From Macrostomum hystrix (lineage: Eukaryota; Platyhelminthes; Macrostomidae), in assembly GCA_950097015.1 (NCBI GenBank), contig CATNEN010000041.1, positions 1,120,001 through 1,184,000 of the forward strand: 64,000 bases of DNA. Direction: 5' to 3'. The position numbers and the translations under genes are program-made. Each line of letters starts with the position of its first letter. The stretch's first letter is position 1. The notes below the pieces were generated by a model that saw only the letters and a list, made by a program, of their open reading frames with translations, made no database searches and was not told where the DNA came from. Shown piece after piece: positions 48,601 to 57,834 of this stretch.

Positions 48601-50688
48601 CATGGTCTCCAAGCAGTGCCAAATCTGCGGCCAGCACTCAAGGGGCAGGAAGAAGCTGCGTTTGAAGTGAGCAGAAGCTTTGGAAATTAGAAACACGTTG
48701 GCAGGCAGGATGGCAATATCTGTGACCTGAGCCCAGCCCAGCCAAGCTAAGCAGTGCAATGGCCCCTGCCCAGCCAGGCTAAGCAGTGCAATGACCCCAG
48801 TCCAGCCAGGCTAAGCAGTGCAATGACCCCTGCCCAGCCAGGCTAAGCAGTGCAATGACCCCAGTCCAGCCAGGCTAAGCAGTGCAATGACCCCAGCCCA
48901 GCCAAGCTAAGCAGTGCAATGGCCCCTGCCCAGCCAGGCTAAGCAGTGCAATGACCCCAGTCCAGCCAGGCTAAGCAGTGCAATGACCCCTGCCCAGCCA
49001 GGCTAAGCAGTGCAATGACCCCAGTCCAGCCAGGCTAAGCAGTGCAATGACCCCTGCCCAGCCAGGCTAAGCAGTGCAATGACCCCAGTCCAGCCAGGCT
49101 AAGCAGTGCAATGACCCCTGCCCAGCCAGGCTAAGCAGTGCAATGACCCCAGGCCAGCCAGGCTAAGCAGTGCAATGACCCCAGCCCAGCCAGGCTAAGC
49201 AGTGCAATGACCCCAGCCCAGCCAGGCTAAGCAGTGCAATGACCCCAGCCCAGCCAGGCTAAGCAGTGCAATGACCCCAGCCCAGCCAGGCTAAGCAGTG
49301 CAATGACCCCAGGCCAGCCAGGCTAAGCAGTGCAATGACCCGAGCCCAGCCAAGCTAAGCAGTGCAATGACCCCAGCCCAGCCAGGCTAAGCAGTGCAAT
49401 GACCCCAGCCCAGCCAGGCTAAGCAGTGCAATGACCCCAGCCCAGCCAGGCTAAGCAGTGCAATGGCGCCAGCCCAGCCAAGCTAAGCAGTGCAATGACC
49501 CCAGCCCAGCCAGGCTAAGCAGTGCAATGACCCCAGCCCAGCCAGGCTAAGCAGTGCAATGGCGCCAGCCCAGCCAAGCTAAGCAGTGCAATGACCCCAG
49601 CCCAGCCAGGCTAAGCAGTGCAATGACCCCAGCCCAGCCAGGCTAAGCAGTGCAATGGCGCCAGCCCAGCCAAGCGAAGCAGTGCAATGACCCCAGCCCA
49701 GCCAGGCTCACAGCAATAAGAATTGCCACACCTGAAGAAGGTTTCCATGAGGTCGGTGCTGCTGGGATTGTCCTGCAACACCCTGGAGAACACTTGATAA
49801 GCGTCGCTGGCCAGCTCCTTGAGGCGCTGCGGCCTGCAACCTGAGGCCCAGTCCTGCAGCAAGGCCAGGTGCCTGTGAAATGAAATGAGAGACATCAGGG
49901 TGAGTATGTTAATCGTATGTTAAAAGTAATATGAACTTTATAGTAGCACGCAAGGTTACTGACGTAATCGTGGGCGCCTGCAGCAAGCCGAGCGCACGAA
50001 TGGCCGCCTGCAGGTTGCCAGACTCGGCTGCCTCCTCTGCCAGCTGGGCCAAGTCGGAGTCGCTGATGCTGGTCTCTCTGGCCGAGTGCAACAGCCGAAT
50101 GGCCAGGCCGAAGTCGCCAATATTGGCGGCACGCTTCACCTGCTCGGCTAGCAGCTCGCGAGGGCTCTGCCGCGGCAGGGCCGGCGGTGGCGGTGGCGGA
50201 GGCTGGTGGTAGCTCACAGGCAGGTTCCACGGATCTGGTGGATAGAGCTGTGGATGCTCGTTGAAGCGTTCGCGTCCAAAAGCAGGATTAGAAGTCGAGT
50301 GGTGATGAAAGCCGCGTCTGTTCAAATGATGTCGCTGCGCCTGGGACATCAGCACGACGGGGCGGGGCCTGCTGGCACGAAAGCCTGGCCTGGCAGGCTG
50401 AGTGTCGGGGTAGCTCGACAGGATGGCCCTGCGAAGCTGGTGATCAGTTGAACGCCGACTGCTGTGTGGCACAGGCTGGGGAGCTGACGGCGCCTTGAAT
50501 ATCGGAGCTGGTAGCGACGGAGGTGGGGATGGAGGTGGCGGCAGCTGTGGTGACGCGGGACGCGATGAGGCCGCAGCTGGTTGAGACAGCAGCAGGTCGG
50601 AATCCTCCAGGCAGAGCGACTCAGTGTCCGCAAAGAGCGAGATGGCATCCACCTCTGTGTCCAGGTCCACTTCCTGACTTAAGTTTGC
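45617..50688 (-). CDS. helical-repeat protein, possibly TOPAZ1-like (5' end missing)
   Basis: Seven exons fit in phase on the minus strand: 50688-49964, 49872-49712, 48719-48463, 48040-47891, 47808-47649, 47173-46751 and 46263-45617 (TAG), giving 840 residues. The first base is an acceptor, so earlier exons are missing. The N-terminal part is disordered and Pro/Ser-rich (PPPPPPPALPRQ) and ends in paired helices such as NIGDFGLAIRLLHSA. The rest is alpha-helical in short PPR/TPR-like pairs: AYQVFSRVLQDNPSS, FFLPLECWPQIWHCLETMAQ, VLEKALLEALAAND, then GQFPCRIGLKLLIRLAD and a last exon with LGLQIPPTALRLLLLAVIRL and SGIYRAM. The order of helices and the C-terminal GIY, TIELN and EEI segment remind me of TOPAZ1, a vertebrate germ-cell protein, but this is from memory and weak. 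Donors are mostly GTGAGC; the weakest junction is GTGCGA at 46750. Intron lengths are bimodal: 82 and 91 bp, or 420-990 bp with a minisatellite. Confidence 0.62.
46278..46672. repeat. 21-bp minisatellite in an intron of the helical-repeat gene
   Basis: About 18 copies of tcagtattaatagaaatccc plus a, with catcagt and cttcagt variants, inside intron 46264-46750. It ends about 15 bp from the acceptor. A frame-breaking cccaatccc unit lies near 46632. Confidence 0.93.
47205..47612. repeat. 29-bp minisatellite in an intron of the helical-repeat gene
   Basis: About 14 copies of caacctgaggatctggtagg plus gtgactgct, with ggctgtt and cacgagg variants at the left, inside intron 47174-47648. Confidence 0.93.
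48145..48312. repeat. 30-bp minisatellite in an intron of the helical-repeat gene
   Basis: Five to six copies of ggctgggtttcagatgtccc plus tcaggttaat, inside intron 48041-48462. A stretch of ordinary unique intron sequence remains on the left side of the next exon. Confidence 0.92.
48727..49711. repeat. 32-bp minisatellite spanning a whole intron
   Basis: About 31 copies of cagccaggctaagcagtgca plus atgaccccagcc, filling intron 48720-49711 from one splice site to the other. Read on the minus strand, the donor region (TATTGCT|GTGAGCCTGGCTG) matches the unit core (CACTGCTTAGCCTGGCTG), and the acceptor region (GCTGGGCTCAGGTCACAG) matches GCTGGGCTGGGGTCATTG. Both splice sites therefore look like diverged copies of the unit. 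Confidence 0.95.
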
Positions 50689-52031
50689 CTGCAATCAAAG
50701 TGGGCAAACTTTAACTGTGTTCAACCTGAACACAATGGCAAGACACATTACACAGACCAGCTAATTTAAGTACAATGTTATATACGTACATAGCTAAAAC
50801 ACTAGTTAACATTGACCGAAAAGGAGCCATGACTTCAAGTTCATCATCAACTGAGGCTAGGGCTAGTCCTAGCTTTTCATGGGCAATCTGAATCTGTAGA
50901 AGAAGATTAACCAACTGAGTCTGAGGCAGAGCCTCCAGAAAAGTTATTGCAGGAGTCTAGCTCTACAGCTGGGTCTTCAAATTCTAGCTCTAAATGAGTT
51001 AGAGTCCCCCAAAAAAAATGTGTTGCTAAGTCTTACTAATTTGAGTAATATGTTAAGAGCAGGAATAAATGTTTTTAGAAATAAAGTGTTTAATAGAATT
51101 TGGCGCTATGTTTGATAATGTACAACTTGGAACATCTACACTAAGAAAATGAGGAGTTATGGAGAAATATATCAGCTACTTTATAAATATGAACAAAAAC
51201 TTAAATCAGAACTGTGTTAATCACTTTGGACTGGCTTAAAGCGAAGAGAAGCCAATAGGCAAGAGATTGGCTTGCTCTACATTGTAGAGCGATGCACAAT
51301 ACTTCAACTGCTGCTTACTTCAATTTCAATTTTAATACTTTTATTTTATTATGATATAATAGAATGCTGAGAGCTAGAAAGACTAGAAAGGGGCAACAGA
51401 GACCTTTACATTCACTTAAAACTTGAATTATAAGCTTGCTAGTGAATTTTTTCTTATGATGAATTATGAGTCTGACTGACAAACAAACTAATAATAGAAA
51501 ATAGCCATAAGTTGAGATATCTTACATTGGCAAGCTAAACTAAATTATTGTGTAACTGGATTGTAGAACTTTATTGTATTAGTTCTATTAAAATTATTTT
51601 ATTAACAATTAATTTATTTTATATTTTTTAAATCTCCTATGCATATGCAGGTCTTGTCTGATGTGTTTGGCATACTCACTTAACTTTTACTATGCTTATT
51701 ACAGTGTAGACTATACACTTACAGCTAGACTATACACTAACTGATTGTCTTTCTCACTTGCATGTTACACTCAAATATACATTTTATCAATTGGGCCAGT
51801 TTAGGCTCTGAGAGTTTTCATCAGACATCAAACCTAGCTGAGTTGCCTTAACTTAACATTATCTGCTGGATCAGGTATCCATGCTTATGCTATTGCCTCT
51901 GATAATGAGGTGGTGTTATTCAGTTGTCAGAATCATGCTAATCTAGCATGTAAATTTTTGTTTTGGTTACAATTTATTGCTAGACAATAGCACTGTAAAA
52001 ACATATTTGAAGCACAGCAAACTTAGTCCTA
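50689..52031. other. AT-rich stretch, no gene recognised
   Basis: Missing 5' exons of the minus-strand gene could lie here, for example around 50711-50914 where a 67-codon frame exists, but none could be confirmed by phase. The sequence becomes clearly more AT-rich than the flanking gene regions. Confidence 0.45.
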
Positions 52032-52486
52032 TTGCCTTCTGGTACCTGGACACTTTGTCATCTTACAACTTTGTCATCCAGATGATGAAGATGACAGAGG
52101 CAAAGTGAGCTTGCTTTCGACTAGCTGCTGTGCTTGTTGAGGCCAAGTATGAAAATTATCTCTACTAGTAACAGTAATAACAATTAGTAAATAACAATTA
52201 AAAATCAACTTGCCCTTAATTGTTCCATCCTCACAAGGCTGCAGGAGAATCTGGAACTCCACCTTGCTCCAGATTTTCCCAGCAGAGCCAACCTGGTCCA
52301 TATGACCAACCAAACATGGGAGGCTGGGCGCCTAAAGCCACCAGACAACCTCCAGTTTGATCTGGCTCTTGATCATGTGCCCGAGGGAATGGTCATTCAT
52401 GACATTCAAGTGGACAAGACTAGTAAGAGACACTTGTCAAGTACACAAATGAACAGGCTGCACTACTTTCTTCCTGTATAATCTGG

Positions 52487-53332
52487 TTTATGGAGGGCAC
52501 GTGGATAGTGCGACCTCCATTCAAGCAGCTGTATTCTATTGACTGCTACCTGCGCTAAGGAACACACCTGAAAAATGTGCCACTTGTCTTAGCTATAATG
52601 TCAGGCAAGACTATTCATGACTACAATGCTGTTTTTAATGTGCTGAGAACCCTGGTTGCAGGTCAAGCCATACCATAGGCCTGTGTTCTGGATTTTGAAG
52701 CCGCTGTATGGCAGTCTCTGCGCACTCTTTTTCCCTATACAAAATTGCAGGGCTGCCTCTTTCACTATGGCCAAGCAATCTTCCATCGGGTACAGCAGCA
52801 GGGCCTCCAGTGAGCCTACTTGGCTGATCCTGGCACTCTGGAGTTCTGCTGCATGCTAATGGCACTGCCGTACCTGCCAGCTGAACACATGGCAGAAGGC
52901 CTGGCCCAGACTGTTGCCGGGGTGCAGTCGCTGGAACTGCTTGACCTAGCTGAATAAGTCAGCAGCACTTGGCTGGAAAATCCAGTACATGGCATAAGAG
53001 AAATAAGCGTCTTTGGCCAAGTGATCTAAACTAACAATGAAGTCGAAGGCTGGCACCATCGCCTGCAGCAGAAGGCGGAGCAAAATTAGCTGACACTCTA
53101 CCCACTGATGGAACTGTTACACAATGAGGCTCAGCTGGTGCCAGTATACACTGCCTTGGTGCATCAGCAAGCTGCTGACAAGCGCCATCAGAAAGTGAAG
53201 TACCAGCAGCTTCAGGAGTTAGCAGAGCTTAACTGGGCAAAATATTGAGCCGGCAAGCTCTCTGTGTGCAGCTTTCTGGTCAGCTGCAGTCGCCTAGGCC
53301 ACATTCCCCATTTTGGTGGGGAAGCCGAATAA
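52487..53332 (+). pseudogene. MULE transposase, stop-riddled remnant
   Basis: A single frame runs from about 52487 to TAA at 53330 with no net frameshift but seven internal stops (52556, 52676, 52811, 52955, 53027, 53087 and 53246). Family landmarks are in order: GTWIVRPPFKQLYSI, LKNVPLVLAIMSGK, a VLDFEAAVW catalytic segment, GCLFHYGQAIF, LMALPYLPAEHM, SVFGQ, and NNEVEGWHHRL with the catalytic Glu. The first catalytic Asp (usually DGTF) reads Glu in MEGTW. Upstream, about 52240-52480 is in part recognisable as the leading segment (DHVPEGMVIHD). MULE transposases cut and paste DNA by DDE chemistry; this copy cannot be translated through. It is an inactive copy or the decayed core of a non-autonomous element. 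Confidence 0.8.
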
Positions 53333-53494
53333 ACATTAAGTTAAAGCCAAGCCAAATTGGGTAAATTTCATGTTAAAAGCATTTGTGTCTTTGTGCCTTT
53401 AATCGTTATGCCAGTCTATAAAAGGTAAATTATAAATGATATATTATATATATTAATTATATATTATTAATTATATATTACTTATTTAATACAA

Positions 53495-53860
53495 TGTGGC
53501 GGTCACGCCACACGCGCATGCGCGCTCCGGCAGCCACCCCAACCCCGGCCAGGAAGGCCGGCGCTATGTGCATAAACGCTGTGCATTGACTGGCTGCCCT
53601 GTGTACACCGCTGGCATATATAACTTAAGACTTTACGTGATGCGCCTTGCCCCTTCTTCTGCCAAATAAAATTTACGTGGCTCAACTCGCCACAACAACA
53701 TATATATATGTAGATACGTACTGGACAACAATCTTTGTGGTTGTAACTCAACCATTGTCTGGTCCCAAGTCCAGAATGAGAAAGGAGGGGACAAGTTTCA
53801 CTTCAGCCTCATTTTTACATATACCTGTACATATACACAGAAGAATCTGTTAATTGAGTC
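53495..53860 (+). mobile_element. LTR-like GC-rich insertion, uncertain
   Basis: Starts TGTGGCGGTCACGCCACA (a 7-bp stem around GTCA), is abruptly GC-rich inside an AT-rich region, then has a TATA-like catatataac near 53619, AATAAA near 53670 and a purine tract agaaaggagggg near 53780. These resemble the order of signals in a solo LTR, but no clean CA terminus or target duplication was found. It lies inside the right half of the MULE. Confidence 0.25.
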
Positions 53861-54231
53861 TAGGCCTACAGACTACAATGCTTGTTATTAGTAGATTACG
53901 AAATGACCAAAGCATGCCAATTGCCAAATGATGAAGTGTCCTAGGCCCTACCTTCAAAGTGGATGATGAAGTTGTAAGATGACAAAGTGTCTAGGATCCT
54001 TGCCTTCTACCTTAATGGTTTTTATAGTAGCAGGTGGAGCTTCTATCTATTCTATAACAGCTATTTTAATGTTACTGCCAAGCCAAGATATATTGGTTCT
54101 ATCGGCACTGCCTTGCTAATTGCTAAAAAAGTAGCAATGCTGAATCTGCAGCTGCAACATATTGTTGCCAATGGTCAATACCTTCAAAACTAAGCCATTT
54201 GTTTGGACTCTACTCAAGGGACTGGGCAACA

Positions 54232-54630
54232 TCCAGATGACGATCTGTCCAATATCCCAGAGGGTGGATTACGAAGAGACTTAGACTTGTGGACACTTTG
54301 TCATCTATAAAACAAAATTCTTCAAAGTTAGAACAGAACCACCCCTCCCCACATGTTGGCACCTATCTTTCAACTCTTATAATGAAATCAGTTTTGACAC
54401 CTCTTTTTGACAATTTAGAGTGTGAAGTGTGTTCACACCTCTACCCCACCACCCACCCTCACTTTATTGATAATGAACTACATTGCTTATTATTAGTAGA
54501 TGACGAACTGACCAAACTTTAAAGCATGCTAATTGGCTGGATGACGAAGTGTCCTACCTTCCAAGTGGATGACGAAGTTGTAAGATGACGAAGTTGTAAG
54601 ATGACGAAGTGTCTGGGATCCCTGGGCAAC
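54232..54630. mobile_element. short non-autonomous element related to the MULE
   Basis: Right half (about 54480-54621) is a diverged copy of the MULE right end: gcatgctaattgg, gatgacgaagtgtcctacct, agttgtaagatgacgaag, tgtctgggatcc. On the left, gtggacactttgtcatct at about 54286 matches the MULE left end. Flanking 9-bp repeats CTGGGCAAC at 54232-54240 and 54622-54630 fit MULE insertion. The left terminus between 54241 and 54285 is diverged. Confidence 0.6.
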
Positions 54631-54721
54631 AACCAAGAAGAGTACAACTTGCCAGTGTGCTAGGATACAGCACACATCATCATTTTGGCATCCAGAACAT
54701 TTTGATATAAATGAGGTTGAG

Positions 54722-54838
54722 TTTTTTACATGTTTCATCAAGCTGTGGCCATGGCCACTATATTTGGCTACAGTTACAACTTTTTTACATGTTTTATCAA
54801 GCTGTGGCCATGGCCACTATATTTGGCTGCAGTTACAA
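54722..54838. repeat. 59-bp tandem duplication
   Basis: Two adjacent copies (54722-54780 and 54781-54838) of a unit containing acatgtttYatcaagctgtg and gccatggccactatatttgg, with few differences: a recent local duplication. Confidence 0.9.
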
Positions 54839-57809
54839 GCTTTTGGCTCATGAAAAAGCCACCTAAGATTTCTACAAGTTAAAAGCCAACTGCAAGACCA
54901 GCCATTTCAGATATATATACTTGGGTCTAACAGAGGAAATGAGAAATGTCGCATAAAATGATAGCTACAACTACAACTAATGAAACCTTATTAGCTATGT
55001 ACATTAAGATTACACCATGAAATAATGAGTTAAAAACGTAAATTGCTTTGTAGTTAGAACGATCCACACGTCTTTTGTGCAGCGGTTAATAACTGTTGAA
55101 ATTTATTATAAGCTAGGCTTAATATGTCTAAATGAATGTCAGCTCGCAGAAACCGTGGTAGCAGCAGACCTTTAAAAACATGCTACGCTGTTTTTTAAAC
55201 TTTCATTTCTCAGAAAAAAACTATTATTACAAATTTAATTGACATGCATAGCACATATTGATTACCCTCTTAGTTAGTAGTAATAATGCAAGGAAATAAT
55301 AAAAACAAAATAATTTACTTACTTAAAACAATGTAACCTCGTCACAGCTCGTCTGTTTTTATGAGTTTCTACGAAAAGATATTAAATCTATTGAGTCTCT
55401 CGTCGTTAATACACGTTATTCTAGAATCTATATAGTTTTCCTGAGTATTGAAGTCAATCAATTTGGCTTGAATCACAACCATTTTTCAGCTGCATTTATA
55501 TAATTTTTAGTTTAGGAAAGTACACAGCATATCGGATTAACTTTAGCTTTTCTAGAATCCAGCAAGCTAGCTAGGTGCCAGTTATTGACCACTACTTATA
55601 ATAAAGTTTTTTCTGTCAACTTTTCGGACTAAAAAGTGGCAGTAGCTATAAAAAAAGTCAACTTATGTTATCGATAAAGATTTTGATTTGTATTAATCCC
55701 ACCCAGGAAGAGCTTTGATTTAATAACTTAATATCATGATTACTATCCTTCATTAGATAGTTCCTTTGATGAATAATTTGAGTCATTCTCTTATTCAGTT
55801 GCTAAGATTAAGAAATACACGTAGTATTTTCACACCACAGTCTATTGTTAGAGAGAAGTATTTTTTAATGTCAAGATTATTTTCTTGCCCTTCTCTCTTT
55901 GGTAAGTTGGCCTTTTATATTTGTTATATAACTTTTTATTTTACTCTTCAACCTGCTAATTTTTTATGTCATTTTTAAAGAGGTTTTTGCCATTTTATCA
56001 ACTTTCATTTGGTCAACTGGGCTTTTAAGTAGCAATTAAGTATTAATAATTGGTATTTTTGTTACAGTTATTGAATTATTGATTAAAACATTGTCACCCT
56101 TAGCAATGGGTCTATGTAAACACCAAAACAGACAGCAACAAACCATAAAAACTGCAATGGGGGCATAGTGGACTATGGGGGGACCAAAGCAGCAGCTTTT
56201 CATGATTTTGTAATTTATTATTAGGCCTTAAAAGCTGATGATGTCTGTTTGATATTCTGGAATCTCAACAGTGAATAAATAGCAAACAATTTGTTGCATT
56301 ATATTTTACTTAATAAAGTTCGGATTTTTAATTTATTCATTGTTTTAGTAGGCCTAATAAACTACTAAAAAAGAAACAATTAAATTTGATGCTGATATAA
56401 TCATATTACTAGTATCTAATAACTGTCATAGACTTTCAGACTTGTCAGAGACCAAAACTAATTAAGTGTTTTTAATATTAAACAGATTAGAGCCTATGCA
56501 TATTAAAAATAGTATCAAGATTTTTTAACATTAGGTAAATTCATTAAAAATTTATAACTGAAAATCAACATAGCTCTTAAAGCTGTATACTAAAATTTAA
56601 ATTAAAAAAACTATAGCCTCAGTCCCACTATCTGTTGTGGTACTGTTTTGGTGTTTCTATAGACCCCCTAAGCAACATAATATTCAGATTAGTGCAAATT
56701 CCTTTAGGCATACAAAAGGCAAAGTGCCCTGTCTGAGTGATTGGCACATATTAATTAACAAATATTTAGTATAGCTGCTGTTCATTTCTATCTACATATA
56801 TATCTTCATAATCTAAAAATATATACATGTATATTGTACTTACTAAAAGGCTCTAGCTTATTGGCTTTGTTGTTTTTTATGTGATACTTTTTGTTCATAT
56901 TATTATGAATTAATTCCTAATTAATCATCATTTAGCTTAACCTATATCATGTTTGCTATCTTCTAAGAAATAGATCACCTATGTTAAAAAGTATAAAGAA
57001 TTTCTGGCATTAATTTACCATGTAGGAATGGTGCTAGAGTAGCACGGTTGTAAACTCAACTGGCAAGAGATAAATTAATAATGTAGCTATATAGTAGGTT
57101 TCACTATAATTGTATAAATGTGATATTTTATTGATGGGCATGGAAAATGCTGTTGTAATGGCACAATTATAGTTAGGCAATACATTTTTATTATGTAGGT
57201 GATGCAAAAAAGTACTTCAATAGAAGTGGTAGACAGGCTTGAATAGCAAAAACTCCTATAGCTAAGGTAGAGAATGGGGCAACAAAAACCAAAACTGAAA
57301 CAGATTTAATGAGGTTTAAAGAAGAAAATAATTCTTTAAAATGTGTACTAAGAAGCAATCAGACCAGATTTTGCAATTGCAATTTAAAAATAGCAAAAAC
57401 AATAATTAATTCTGGTGAATAAACAGGAGGGACTAATTGTTCTTGGTACAAAGGGTTCAGCAGAAAACATTGGCTATGGCTACATTTGAACTATCCAGAA
57501 TGCTGCAGGAACAAAATCCACAGTTGCATCTGAACTACATCTCATTCCCAGTGTGGCTTGCCTGACATGGTACATGATTGAGAGTATAAGGACAGTAATT
57601 AGATTTAGATTTAGAATTAGATTTTTCATATTAACTTGGCAATGTGAAGCACATAAGTTATAGGTAGCTGTAAATATCCAGCTAATTAAAAAAGAGAAAT
57701 TCACAAAATTGCTGAATTCGTTGTATCGAAATGTAAAATTGTATTTAAAAAATAATGCTTTATAGAATTTTCTTTTTACTTCTTCCAAAAAAAATAATTA
57801 ATCAAATAA
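54839..57809. other. AT-rich gene-free region
   Basis: Low-GC sequence with only short frames, unlike the GC-rich exons on either side. It contains a MITE-like element (56107-56667). Upstream exons of the Sel1-repeat gene may be hidden here; none was recognised. Confidence 0.5.
56099..56675. mobile_element. MITE-like element with 25-bp TIRs
   Basis: Ends 56107-56131 (TGGGTCTATGTAAACACC, then AAAACAG) and 56643-56667 (reverse complement GGGGTCTATAGAAACACC, then AAAACAG) agree at 22 of 25 positions. Flanks CTTAGCAA (56099-56106) and CTAAGCAA (56668-56675) differ by one base and fit an 8-bp target duplication, as in hAT elements. The 561-bp interior has no coding frame. Confidence 0.55.
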
Positions 57810-57834
57810 TTCCAACAATTAATCCACCATGCAG

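Larger units (their letters stand above)
52032..54008. mobile_element. MULE DNA transposon with TIRs and 9-bp target duplication
   Basis: The element spans 52041-53999. Its left end GGTACCTGGACACTTTGTCA, continuing TCTTACAACTT, matches the reverse complement of the right end (GGATCCTAGACACTTTGTCA, then TCTTACAACTT) with 3 differences in 31 bases. Flanking 9-bp direct repeats TTGCCTTCT lie at 52032-52040 and 54000-54008, the duplication length typical of Mutator-like elements. Inside is a broken transposase on the plus strand. The right subterminal region (about 53873-53999) is repeated as the right end of a second element at 54480-54621. Confidence 0.8.
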
